Positions 1-5,792 of a stretch of 7,277 nucleotides of DNA are shown here, in pieces. The DNA is from an uncultured Oscillospiraceae bacterium (GTDB lineage: Bacteria; Bacillota; Clostridia; Oscillospirales; Acutalibacteraceae). The translations under genes were made by a program, and so were the position numbers. The stretch covers positions 1 through 7,277 of the forward strand of contig CATWUX010000118.1 in assembly GCA_958354085.1 (NCBI GenBank), given 5' to 3'. Below the pieces are notes generated by a model, which searched no databases, was not told the DNA's origin, and saw only the letters and a program-made list of their open reading frames with translations. The first letter of the stretch is position 1; every line of letters begins with the position of its first letter.

Positions 1-35
1 TTCAAAATATTGTCTAACTTTTTGGGGTCACTTCA
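1..35. mobile_element. Terminal end of an IS3-family (IS150-like) insertion sequence, body outside the window
   Basis: Read on the minus strand from base 35 leftwards, the sequence starts TGAAGTGACCCC, continues AAAAAGTTAGACA and then becomes AT-rich. This resembles the terminal inverted repeats of IS150-group IS3 elements, which begin with TG, carry a run of C a few bases in, and continue with an AAAGTTgGAC-like block. The element would extend to the left, out of the window, so neither its transposase nor its other end can be seen. A target-site duplication cannot be checked. The outer boundary could instead be base 30. The 65 bases between this end and the glycosidase stop codon (36-100) contain no gene or clear terminator. 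Confidence 0.6.
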
Positions 36-100
36 GTGTGAGACCGGCGGCTTTGTTGTACAGTGTCCCGGCTGTGCTGAGGAGGCGACCGGACGGAAGA

Positions 101-1945
101 TCATCGTTTTCCGATCCATACCTGCATTTCGGTTTCGCCGCGGTTGGCAAAACCGAAATAGGGGATGAATTTCAGTTTCTGCGGGATCAGGCGGCTGCTG
201 CCGGCCTTTTGATAGAGAGCGGCGGTCGGCTCGTGACGCCAGCCGTCCAGCAGAATGCAGTCGGCCTGAAAGAATTCGTCAAACCGGATCTCGGCGTTTT
301 CTGTATTCTGGATCTGAACGTCCGGCAGCAGTTCCCCGTTGTCGCACGCTTCCAGACAATAGACGATCGGCCCGCGTGTGACGGCGACGCGTCCGGCGTT
401 TTCCATGACATACGGGTTGGCTTCCATAAGGGTGACGGGCATAGCCAGCGATAGGGTAATGACGCAATCCCCATCGCAGGGGAGCAGTGCATAGCCATCC
501 TGCACGGTGCCATGCCAGACAGCACCGTTGCAGGTCACGACAGCCTTTTCGCACCAGCCCGGAATACGAACGGCAACGTGTTGGAAAGGGCAGTCGTGGA
601 GGGTGATGGTGATTTCGCCGTCATGCGGGTAGAGGGTGGTTTGCCGGATCGTCATGTTGCCGTATTGCGCCGTACCGGCTATATACTGGTGAATATACAG
701 GGTTTCTCCCACGAAGGAGTACAGATAATCGCCGATTGTGGCGAGCAGGCGGGAAATGTTGGGCGGGCAACAGGAACAGTTGAACACTTCCACGCGTTGT
801 GTGATCGGCATTCGGCTGGTGCCGTCTCCCATGCTCGAATCCCGGAATTTAAGTTTCGGATACACAGCCAGCGGGTTTTCGTAAAAGAAGGCTTTGCCGT
901 CCAGCGAGATGGAGCTTAAAAAGCCGTTATACAGTGCTTTTTCCATTATATCTGCATATTCCCCGCGCGGTGTGAGCGCCAGCATCCGTTTGGCGAAGAA
1001 GATCAGTGAGATGGCGGCGCAGCTTTCCGAATAGGCGTGCAGATTGGGAAGATCGTAGTCGATGGTGAAGGCTTCACCTTCGGTTGCACTCCCGATGCCG
1101 CCGGTGATATACATCCGCCGGTGAACGATATTGTCCCAGATCGCTTCGCAGGCGCGGCGCAGTTCGGCGTCGTCGTAACGAACGGCCAGATCCGCCATGG
1201 CGCAGTACAGATAGCCCGCGCGCACGGCGTGCCCCTCCGCGGTGGTCTGCCGGCGAACCGGTAAATGGTCTTGCGCGTATTTTCGATTTGCCCAAGGGTA
1301 TTTTTGCTCTTCTTGGGTGCCGCGCCGGTCAACAAAAAATTTGGACAACTCCAAATAACGCTTTTCCCCGGTGCAGTCCGCCAGCCGCACCAGCGCCAGC
1401 TCGATTTCCGGATGGCCGGGGGTTACAAAGGAGGCACTGTGCTCTTTGACAAAGACGGTTTCGATATAATCGGCATAGCGGCACATGGCGCGCAGGAATT
1501 TGTCTTTTTTTGTGGCGTGGTAGTAGGCGACTGCCGCTTCCATGAGATGGCCGGCGCAGTAAAGCTCGTGATCGGTACGGCGGGTAAAACGATTTTGCGG
1601 TTCAAACCGCTGGAACCAGCTGTTGAAATACCCACATTCCTCCTGACTGGCGACGATATCGTCGATCATGCCGTCTGCCAGCGTTTCCAGCTTGGCATCC
1701 GGATGCTTGGTCAGAATATAAGCGGCCGATTCGATCCATTTGGCAACGTCGGAATCCCAAAAAATGTGCGGTTGGTTGGGTTCGCCTTCTTTCCAGTTCA
1801 GCTTCAGCGCTTCAAAACGGCCGGTTTTGCGAAATTGTTCATAGATCGCATAGATGGTGACGGCGGCGTTTTGCTGCTGCCGATTATGCCAAAATCCTTG
1901 ATCGATATCCACGTTTGTAAAAGAAAGAAAGGTGCCGGTTTGCAT
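101..1945 (-). CDS. Glycoside hydrolase family 127 (DUF1680), beta-L-arabinofuranosidase-like
   Basis: Probably releases L-arabinofuranose (or a related sugar) from plant-derived oligosaccharides. There is no signal peptide, so it should act in the cytoplasm on imported sugars. Counting from the GTG at 1954 (617 residues), a GEA motif supplies the likely acid/base Glu294. YSESC gives Glu310 and Cys312, and NCSCCPPN gives Cys393, Cys395 and Cys396. The spacing of Glu294, Glu310 and Cys312 equals that of Glu322, Glu338 and Cys340 in Bifidobacterium HypBA1. Cys395 and Cys396 then match the nucleophile Cys417 and zinc ligand Cys418. The C-terminus (IPYFGFANRGETEMQVW) is the usual family ending, so the gene is complete. 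I prefer ATG 1945 (614 residues): AAGGGG at 1956-1961 is 10 bases from it but only 1 base from GTG 1954. Family membership is clear; the exact substrate is inferred, since DUF1680 proteins vary. No transporter is visible nearby. Confidence 0.92.
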   Translation of the reverse strand: MQTGTFLSFTNVDIDQGFWHNRQQQNAAVTIYAIYEQFRKTGRFEALKLNWKEGEPNQPHIFWDSDVAKWIESAAYILTKHPDAKLETLADGMIDDIVASQEECGYFNSWFQRFEPQNRFTRRTDHELYCAGHLMEAAVAYYHATKKDKFLRAMCRYADYIETVFVKEHSASFVTPGHPEIELALVRLADCTGEKRYLELSKFFVDRRGTQEEQKYPWANRKYAQDHLPVRRQTTAEGHAVRAGYLYCAMADLAVRYDDAELRRACEAIWDNIVHRRMYITGGIGSATEGEAFTIDYDLPNLHAYSESCAAISLIFFAKRMLALTPRGEYADIMEKALYNGFLSSISLDGKAFFYENPLAVYPKLKFRDSSMGDGTSRMPITQRVEVFNCSCCPPNISRLLATIGDYLYSFVGETLYIHQYIAGTAQYGNMTIRQTTLYPHDGEITITLHDCPFQHVAVRIPGWCEKAVVTCNGAVWHGTVQDGYALLPCDGDCVITLSLAMPVTLMEANPYVMENAGRVAVTRGPIVYCLEACDNGELLPDVQIQNTENAEIRFDEFFQADCILLDGWRHEPTAALYQKAGSSRLIPQKLKFIPYFGFANRGETEMQVWIGKR

Positions 1946-1976
1946 AGAAAACACGCCCCTTTTTCATAAGTATTTC

Positions 1977-1986
1977 AGCAATTGCT
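1977..1986. promoter_or_regulatory. Palindrome at the GH127 transcription start, possible operator
   Basis: AGCAATTGCT is a perfect 10-base palindrome. It overlaps the predicted GH127 start point and touches the -35 box of the regulator promoter. A protein bound here could block both promoters. No binding protein can be named from the sequence. Confidence 0.35.
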
Positions 1987-2014
1987 TGCTTTTATTATAG
2001 AAAGGGCTTATACT
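1986..2014 (+). promoter_or_regulatory. Sigma-A promoter of the AraC-family regulator gene
   Basis: TTGCTT (1986-1991) and TATACT (2009-2014) are 17 bases apart on the plus strand, giving a leader of roughly 38 bases before ATG 2059. It is interleaved with the opposing GH127 promoter: each -10 lies inside the other promoter's spacer. RNA polymerase can therefore probably occupy only one of the two at a time. Confidence 0.72.
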
Positions 2015-2022
2015 GTTGTCAA
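1994..2022 (-). promoter_or_regulatory. Sigma-A promoter of the GH127 gene, exact consensus
   Basis: On the minus strand TTGACA (2022-2017) and TATAAT (1999-1994) are separated by exactly 17 bases. Transcription would start near 1987 and give a leader of about 40 bases before ATG 1945. A full-consensus promoter on a catabolic gene suggests control by repression or by an activator/repressor switch rather than by intrinsic promoter weakness; that is inference. Confidence 0.88.
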
Positions 2023-2028
2023 CCAACA
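2014..2028. promoter_or_regulatory. Interrupted palindrome over the GH127 -35 box, possible operator
   Basis: TGTTG-tcaac-CAACA is an inverted repeat of 5-base arms around a 5-base centre. It covers the whole -35 box of the GH127 promoter (2017-2022) and starts at the last base of the regulator's -10 box. Its position suits a repressor site or autoregulation by the neighbouring AraC protein, although AraC-family sites are more often direct repeats. Confidence 0.35.
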
Positions 2029-2058
2029 AAAAGCGCAGGAAAGGTAAGAAAATCCGAT

Positions 2059-2850
2059 ATGAAGCAGGAAGAGAACGGCTTGATCTATTTGAGCGGCGGT
2101 ATGTTTCGCGGCGAGCAGCCCTGGATTCACAGTGAACGGGTGATCGATTCCTATGAGATTTTGTTTATGGTCCAAGGCGTCGCCTATATGGCGGAAGAGG
2201 ACACGGACTATACGCTGCAACCCGGCGACGTGCTGCTGCTGGAGCCGGGAAAGCGGCATAAGGGGACACGCGTGTCAGAGAATGGCTGTTGTTTTTATTG
2301 GTGCCATTTTCTGCCGGCGGAGGACGCTTTGGTGCAGTTTAAGTATCTCAATCTGCGGGATACCGCACAGCAGGACAGCGTGACATTCTTTTTTTCACAG
2401 CTGCTGCATGTGGCAAATCTGACGGTCTATCCTCCCGCAACCAGCCGCGCGCTTTGCTTTTTGCTGATACAATATTTGAATGTAGCGGTCAAAACCGCCT
2501 TCGACAAAGGCGATAAGCTGGTGAACGAGGTCGTCGAGTATGTACGGCTGCATCGGGACGAGCCGGTTTCCGCGGCAGCGATCGCCGCCTTCTTCGGTTA
2601 CAACAGCGATTATCTTTCCTCCTTATTCAAGAAGCGAACCGGCGTGGGATTGAAGGAATATATCAATAAAGAGCAGGTCAATTATGCGAAAAGCCTGTTG
2701 GTGTCTACACAATATTCCATCAAGGAGATCGCGGCTTTGCTGCATTTTCCTTCTGCCCGCCATTTTACGGTTTTTTTCAAGTATCATGAGGGGATCAGCC
2801 CCGCCCGCTATAAAAACCGGCATATCGGGGTGCATTATAATAATCGCTGA
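2059..2850 (+). CDS. AraC-family transcriptional regulator with N-terminal cupin sensor domain
   Basis: A 263-residue DNA-binding regulator, probably sensing a sugar and controlling the divergent glycosidase gene and itself. Residues ~25-85 form a cupin-like ligand-binding domain, with the typical DYTLQPGDVLLLEPGKRH stretch near 50-67. The C-terminal ~100 residues hold two helix-turn-helix units: the first at ~170-192 (SAAAIAAFFGYNSDYLSSLFKK) and the second at ~219-242 (SIKEIAALLHFPSARHFTVF). The AraC signature end, FFKYHEGISPARYK, follows at ~239-252. The length is normal for a one-component AraC regulator. The ribosome binding site AGGAAAGG (2037-2044) is rather far (14 bases) from ATG 2059. 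A second in-frame ATG at 2101 would cut the start of the cupin region and is less likely. The regulated substrate is inferred from the neighbour only. Confidence 0.9.
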   Translation: MKQEENGLIYLSGGMFRGEQPWIHSERVIDSYEILFMVQGVAYMAEEDTDYTLQPGDVLLLEPGKRHKGTRVSENGCCFYWCHFLPAEDALVQFKYLNLRDTAQQDSVTFFFSQLLHVANLTVYPPATSRALCFLLIQYLNVAVKTAFDKGDKLVNEVVEYVRLHRDEPVSAAAIAAFFGYNSDYLSSLFKKRTGVGLKEYINKEQVNYAKSLLVSTQYSIKEIAALLHFPSARHFTVFFKYHEGISPARYKNRHIGVHYNNR

Positions 2851-2886
2851 TAGGATCAGCCGAATTTTGCAAATTGGGCACAGCAA

Positions 2887-2937
2887 AACGCCCCTTTTGT
2901 TATGCAGTACAGCCTACTGTCTAACAAAAGGGGCGTT
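2887..2937. terminator. Long stem-loop between convergent genes, probable bidirectional terminator
   Basis: The arms AACGCCCCTTTTGTTA (2887-2902) and its exact complement (2922-2937) form a perfect 16-bp stem. The stem continues after one mismatch and one G-T pair with CAGTA/TACTG (2905-2909/2915-2919) around a 5-base loop. On the minus strand it is followed by a short T run (TTTTGC). On the plus strand the downstream T run is weak. It lies 36 bases past the regulator stop and 37 bases past the stop of the convergent membrane-protein gene, so it probably ends both transcripts. Confidence 0.8.
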
Positions 2938-2974
2938 GATGAATGGTGGTTTCGGTTTTCCTATCGCCGCGATT

Positions 2975-3580
2975 TCAGGATTCCGGGAGACAGGAAGCGT
3001 CTTCTTTCACCGGTGTGTCCACAAATTCCGTCGGGTTGTTGCGGATATACTCCACACATTTTTGCAGCGGCTGTTCGGTTTCGGCCGCCTCCAGAAAATC
3101 GGCGTGCAGTTCCGCCAGCTCCTCTTCCTCGGCCTGCAGCGCCTTGCGCACCGCGACGCTGCAATCGATGGCGCCGATCAGTTCCAGACCGTCGGCCGCT
3201 AATTCACAAAACACACCGGACGGACCGGCAAAGCAGTCCTCAAAGCTGCCGGCGTCCAGCTCGTGACAGATCAGCCACACGCTGTATACGGCACACCGCC
3301 CGCGGGACAGTAACGGGACGGTATGATAGGCATCCGGGCGGCGCTTATCCTGCTTGGCATTCAGGTTGGCGATCACCGCGTCCACCAGTTCTTCGTCCGG
3401 AATGTGCGCCAATTTTTCTTCGTCCAGCTCGCTATACAGCAGCTCCAGACGAGCCGCGCGGCTGTCTTTTTCCTTTTTATTGCTGCCCCAAAGATACAAA
3501 CCAACCAGCAAAAGCATGAAAGCCAGCACCAAAATGTAATATCCGCCTTGTCCGGCAGAGAAAAAATTCGTCAACAGCAT
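2975..3580 (-). CDS. Membrane-anchored protein with DUF4375/DMP19-like domain
   Basis: This 201-residue protein has no assigned function. Residues ~13-32 form one hydrophobic membrane segment, followed by a basic stretch (NKKEKDSR). That predicts an outside N-terminus and a cytoplasmic soluble domain. Residues ~58-185 resemble DUF4375/DMP19: an IPDEELVDAV start, then a core CHELDAGSFEDCFAGPSG (~105-122) corresponding to the family's EVNNGGF-QYF-N-SG pattern, then ADGLELIGA, and finally a YIRNNPTEF ending. The family's usual NNGG is changed to DAGS, so the match is diverged. Residues ~150-170 are very acidic. ATG 3580 is supported by GAGGGG (3589-3594) 8 bases upstream. It has its own promoter (3647-3675) and is followed by the shared terminator, so it appears monocistronic. 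Domain assignment is by eye. Confidence 0.8.
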   Translation of the reverse strand: MLLTNFFSAGQGGYYILVLAFMLLLVGLYLWGSNKKEKDSRAARLELLYSELDEEKLAHIPDEELVDAVIANLNAKQDKRRPDAYHTVPLLSRGRCAVYSVWLICHELDAGSFEDCFAGPSGVFCELAADGLELIGAIDCSVAVRKALQAEEEELAELHADFLEAAETEQPLQKCVEYIRNNPTEFVDTPVKEDASCLPES

Positions 3581-3646
3581 AACAACATCCCCTCTTTTTT
3601 TACCCGCAATCCGGGAACGGCGGGCGCTTTTCCCCTGTTCAAATTG

Positions 3647-3675
3647 ATTATAGCGGAAATTCTCCGTGTTGACAA
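3647..3675 (-). promoter_or_regulatory. Sigma-A promoter of the DUF4375-like gene
   Basis: On the minus strand TTGTCA (3675-3670) and a perfect TATAAT (3652-3647) are 17 bases apart. It starts one base beyond the rsmI stop codon. Transcription from about 3640 would give a leader of roughly 60 bases before ATG 3580. No terminator is visible between rsmI and this promoter, so rsmI transcripts may also read through. Confidence 0.82.
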
Positions 3676-3676
3676 G

Positions 3677-4531
3677 CTATATTTCTGCATTTTGCTGCAT
3701 CAGCAAGCGATAGATATCGCCTTTTTTCACGCCGGTTTCCGCGGCGGCGCGGCGTGCCGCGTCCGATGCCGAGAGGCCCTCCTGCATATAGCGCCGCGCG
3801 CGTTCGGAGGCTTGCTCCGGCGTTTGCTCCGGTGTATCCTGTACCGGTGCACCTTCAATGATTAGTACGATCTCACCGCGCGGCGCTTCCTGTTGATAAC
3901 GGGCGGCAGCTTCCGCCAGCGTGGTGCGGATGACTTCTTCGTGGATTTTGGTGAGCTCCCGGACGATTGCGATCTGCCGGTCGCCCCAAGCGGCCAGCAT
4001 ATCGTCCAGCGTGGAGGACAGCTTGTGCGGCGCTTCGTAAAAGACCATCGTGCGCCGTTCCGTTTGCAGTTCCGCCAGATGCTCCCGCCGTCCGCGTTTG
4101 TTCATGCTCAAAAAGCCCTCAAAGGTGAACCGGCCGGTCGGCAGACCGGAAAGCGCCAGCGCCGTGACCACCGCGCTCGGACCGGGGACGATCCCGACCG
4201 GAATACCGCGTTCATGGCAGAGCGCGACCAGATCCTCTCCCGGATCGGAGATCGCGGGCATACCGGCATCGGAGACGAGCACGGCGTTTTCGCCCGCCTC
4301 CAGCCGTGCGCAGATTTGTTCGCCGCGCTCGCGTTTGTTATGCTCATAATAGCTGACCAGCGGCTTTTTAATGCCGAAATGATTCAGCAGTGTCAGCGTT
4401 ACGCGCGTATCTTCCGCGGCGATAAAATCGCATTCCTGCAGCGCGGCGACAGCGCGCGGGGAAAAGTCGGACAGGTTGCCGATGGGGGTGCCCACCAGCG
4501 TCAAGCGTCCGCAAGAAGTGGCGTTTATCAT
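3677..4531 (-). CDS. rsmI: 16S rRNA (cytidine(1402)-2'-O)-methyltransferase RsmI
   Basis: Methylates the 2'-hydroxyl of C1402 in the decoding centre of 16S rRNA, using S-adenosylmethionine. The protein has 284 residues, close to the usual family length. It shows the tetrapyrrole-methylase-fold signatures in order: LTLVGTPIGNLSDFSPRA (10-27), AAEDTR (38-43), VSDAGMPAISDPG (86-98), GPSAVVTALALSGLP (117-131), FYEAPHKL (164-171), RELTKIHEE (191-199) and RGEIVLIIEG (218-227). The C-terminal ~40 residues (SASDAARRAAAETGVKKGDIYRLL) form the small helical domain typical of RsmI. The frame stays open upstream to 4819, but the family N-terminus begins at ATG 4531, with AAAGGA 8-9 bases upstream. It lies 41 bases downstream of trmN6, probably in one transcript; the pair is also close together in Bacillus (yabB/rsmI). 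Confidence 0.96.
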   Translation of the reverse strand: MINATSCGRLTLVGTPIGNLSDFSPRAVAALQECDFIAAEDTRVTLTLLNHFGIKKPLVSYYEHNKRERGEQICARLEAGENAVLVSDAGMPAISDPGEDLVALCHERGIPVGIVPGPSAVVTALALSGLPTGRFTFEGFLSMNKRGRREHLAELQTERRTMVFYEAPHKLSSTLDDMLAAWGDRQIAIVRELTKIHEEVIRTTLAEAAARYQQEAPRGEIVLIIEGAPVQDTPEQTPEQASERARRYMQEGLSASDAARRAAAETGVKKGDIYRLLMQQNAEI

Positions 4532-4572
4532 GGTGCGATTCCTTTCCGTTGCGTTTTTTCGAGGATCCCGGA

Positions 4573-5301
4573 TTAACGGGAGGGGGAGGTCGGCGGTGCG
4601 AACGCACCGTATAGGGTGGCTTGCGTGGCGGCGTCCTCCAGAATGACCGGAGCCGGAATGGTTAGTCCCGGTTTTCCGCCTTTTTTGGCTTCGCAAAGCA
4701 GAAGCCACGGGGCATCCCCGCTTCGTTGCTGGACAAATTGCAGCCGTTTCGGTTCCAGCCCGGCGGCGCGAAGGCTGCCCAGCACGTCGCACAGCCGTTC
4801 CGGACGATGGCACAAACAAAACCGTCCGCCGAAGCGCAGCAGCCGCGCGGCGGCGGTTGTCACTTCGTCCAGCGTGCAGTGCTCTCCCTCCGTGCGGGCT
4901 ATACGCCGTGCCGGTGTGCTGCTTTCCCGGCCGCTGCCCGCCGAAAAATAGGGCGGGTTGCAGGTGACCAGATCATAATGCCCGGCCGGCAGTAGGGCGG
5001 GGTCACGCAGATCGCCGCCGATCACGCGGATGCGCGCTTCCAGCCCGTTGTACGCGACCGAGCGTGTTGCCAATTCGACCGCCTCCGGCTGCAATTCGAC
5101 TGCGTCGATGGGCGGCGCGGCCGGATCCGGTGCGGTACGGCACCACAGCAGCGGCAGTATTCCGCAGCCGGTACCGAGGTCGCATACGCGTTCGGACGTA
5201 TGCGGCGCGGAAAAATGCGCAAGCAGGATGGCATCCGTGCCGAATCCATGCACGGACGTCGTATAGAGGCTTATGGAATTTCCGAGCGATACCAGCCGCA
5301 C
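4573..5301 (-). CDS. trmN6: tRNA1(Val) (adenine(37)-N6)-methyltransferase-like protein (TrmN6/YfiC/YabB family)
   Basis: A 242-residue class I S-adenosylmethionine methyltransferase, by family expected to N6-methylate an adenine next to the tRNA anticodon. The N-terminus carries the family pattern GFGTDAILLAHF (19-30). Motif I is DLGTGCGILPLL (41-52), VELQPEA (68-74) binds the cofactor ribose region, and NPPYF (115-119) is the catalytic motif of N6-adenine methyltransferases. The C-terminal half has the conserved HRPERL (165-170) and LEPKRLQFV (182-190) blocks and a KGGKPGL (207-213) end. The start is GTG 5301, chosen because AAGGAGGG (5307-5314) lies 5 bases upstream and no in-frame ATG is nearby. 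Activity on tRNA-Val is from the E. coli family member; Gram-positive YabB homologues are less well proven. The gene follows the ferredoxin terminator, and I saw no convincing promoter of its own, so partial read-through is possible. Confidence 0.88.
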   Translation of the reverse strand: MRLVSLGNSISLYTTSVHGFGTDAILLAHFSAPHTSERVCDLGTGCGILPLLWCRTAPDPAAPPIDAVELQPEAVELATRSVAYNGLEARIRVIGGDLRDPALLPAGHYDLVTCNPPYFSAGSGRESSTPARRIARTEGEHCTLDEVTTAAARLLRFGGRFCLCHRPERLCDVLGSLRAAGLEPKRLQFVQQRSGDAPWLLLCEAKKGGKPGLTIPAPVILEDAATQATLYGAFAPPTSPSR

Positions 5302-5331
5302 TGTAGCCCTCCTTAATATGCTTTTCCGATC

Positions 5332-5346
5332 AAAGCGCGTCGCTTT
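5332..5346. other. Small perfect hairpin in the trmN6 leader
   Basis: AAAGCG-cgt-CGCTTT is a 6-bp stem with a 3-base loop. It lies between the ferredoxin terminator and the trmN6 ribosome binding site. It may mark a processing site or act as a weak attenuator. No T run follows it on the minus strand, so it is not called a terminator. Confidence 0.35.
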
Positions 5347-5368
5347 ATTTGAAAACCGTTGCTATGTG

Positions 5369-5414
5369 CAAAAACAAAATTGCCGGGCATCCCCGAAACG
5401 GAGGCACCCGGCAA
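5369..5414 (-). terminator. Intrinsic terminator of the ferredoxin gene
   Basis: On the minus strand TTGCCGGG (5414-5407) pairs perfectly with CCCGGCAA (5387-5380). The stem continues inward through G-T pairs, one mismatch and CTCCG/CGGGG to a TTT loop. It is followed at once by the T-rich tract TTTTGTTTTTG (5379-5369). It begins 16 bases past the ferredoxin stop codon. A GC-rich stem plus a clear T tract makes this the best intrinsic terminator in the window. Confidence 0.92.
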
Positions 5415-5430
5415 CGCGGTAAACAGAAGC

Positions 5431-5601
5431 TTATTCTGCTGCAGGAGCGCCCACGGGGCAAACATCCGCGCAGCTGCCGCACTCCGTGCAGACATCGGGA
5501 TTGATGACGTATTTGCCATTGCCCTCAGAAATCGCGGAAACGGGGCATTCTGCCTCGCACGCACCGCAAGCGATGCATTCGTCAGAAATTTTGTATGCCA
5601 T
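5431..5601 (-). CDS. Small 2[4Fe-4S] ferredoxin
   Basis: A 56-residue clostridial-type ferredoxin, a soluble low-potential electron carrier. Two CxxCxxCxxxCP motifs hold the cluster ligands: Cys9, 12, 15 with Cys48, and Cys38, 41, 44 with Cys19, in the standard crossed arrangement. The length is normal (about 55 residues). The frame is open further upstream to 5787, but ATG 5601 is the start, because AAAGGAGGTG (5609-5618) is ideally spaced 7 bases upstream and the family begins MAYKISDECIACG. It has its own promoter (5633-5660) and terminator (5369-5414), so it is probably monocistronic although it sits within the ricT-trmN6-rsmI block. The codon for the final residue is followed by TAA. The redox partner is unknown. 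A role in supplying electrons to, or maturing, the iron-sulfur clusters of RicT next door is only a guess from position. Confidence 0.95.
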   Translation of the reverse strand: MAYKISDECIACGACEAECPVSAISEGNGKYVINPDVCTECGSCADVCPVGAPAAE

Positions 5602-5632
5602 GAAAAAGCACCTCCTTTGTATGTTCGTATCT

Positions 5633-5660
5633 ATCATAGCATATTTTCGCGAAAAATCAA
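5633..5660 (-). promoter_or_regulatory. Sigma-A promoter of the ferredoxin gene, extended -10
   Basis: On the minus strand TTGATT (5660-5655) and TATGAT (5638-5633) are 16 bases apart. The TG dinucleotide one base before the -10 box makes it an extended -10 promoter. The predicted start near 5626 leaves a leader of about 25 bases, just enough for the ribosome binding site. The spacer carries a 12-base palindrome. Confidence 0.8.
5644..5655. promoter_or_regulatory. Palindromic putative operator in the ferredoxin promoter spacer
   Basis: TTTTCGCGAAAA is a perfect 12-base palindrome between the -35 and -10 boxes, overlapping the first -35 base. A dimeric regulator bound here would block RNA polymerase. 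I do not recognise it as the box of a specific known regulator. It could also be chance, since the region is AT-rich. Confidence 0.45.
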
Positions 5661-5792
5661 CTGGAAATTGCAAAAAAGCCATGTTCGCATTTCGTATAAA
5701 GAGTATATGTTTCGACCGGGTGCTTTGCCGCGGTATTTTCCCAAGACAGGATAGCGATGGTTTTAACCTGTGGTGCTGAGAAAGCATGAAGG
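5661..5792. other. Non-coding spacer between ricT terminator and ferredoxin promoter
   Basis: About 130 bases with no supported gene. The minus-strand frame that continues upstream of the ferredoxin here has no ribosome binding site, and its predicted protein sequence looks non-coding. A weak imperfect hairpin (GAAATTGC near 5664 with GCATTTC near 5688-5694) and an AT-rich box (5697-5708) are present. Nothing here is strong enough to call a promoter or RNA gene. Confidence 0.5.

Noticed and set aside
1965..1967. ATG upstream of the GH127 gene as a start
   Set aside because: It is out of frame with the GH127 protein, and its sequence partly forms the ribosome binding site region for ATG 1945.
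1265..1969. Long plus-strand open frame antisense to the GH127 gene
   Set aside because: It has no ribosome binding site or recognisable protein family and is a shadow of a well-supported gene; GC-rich codon use creates many such frames here, including others opposite rsmI, trmN6 and ricT.
4532..4819. A 96-residue N-terminal extension of RsmI
   Set aside because: The frame is open but overlaps the 3' part of trmN6, has low-complexity Arg/Ser-rich content, and the family N-terminus and ribosome binding site fit ATG 4531.
5664..5694. Imperfect hairpin upstream of the ferredoxin promoter as a riboswitch or small RNA
   Set aside because: Only about 7 pairs with a bulge and a large AT-rich loop; no known RNA motif, and it lies upstream of the predicted transcription start.
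5602..5787. A longer ferredoxin starting at 5787
   Set aside because: The extension runs through the promoter and the ideal ribosome binding site at 5609-5618, and normal ferredoxins start at the residue encoded at 5601.
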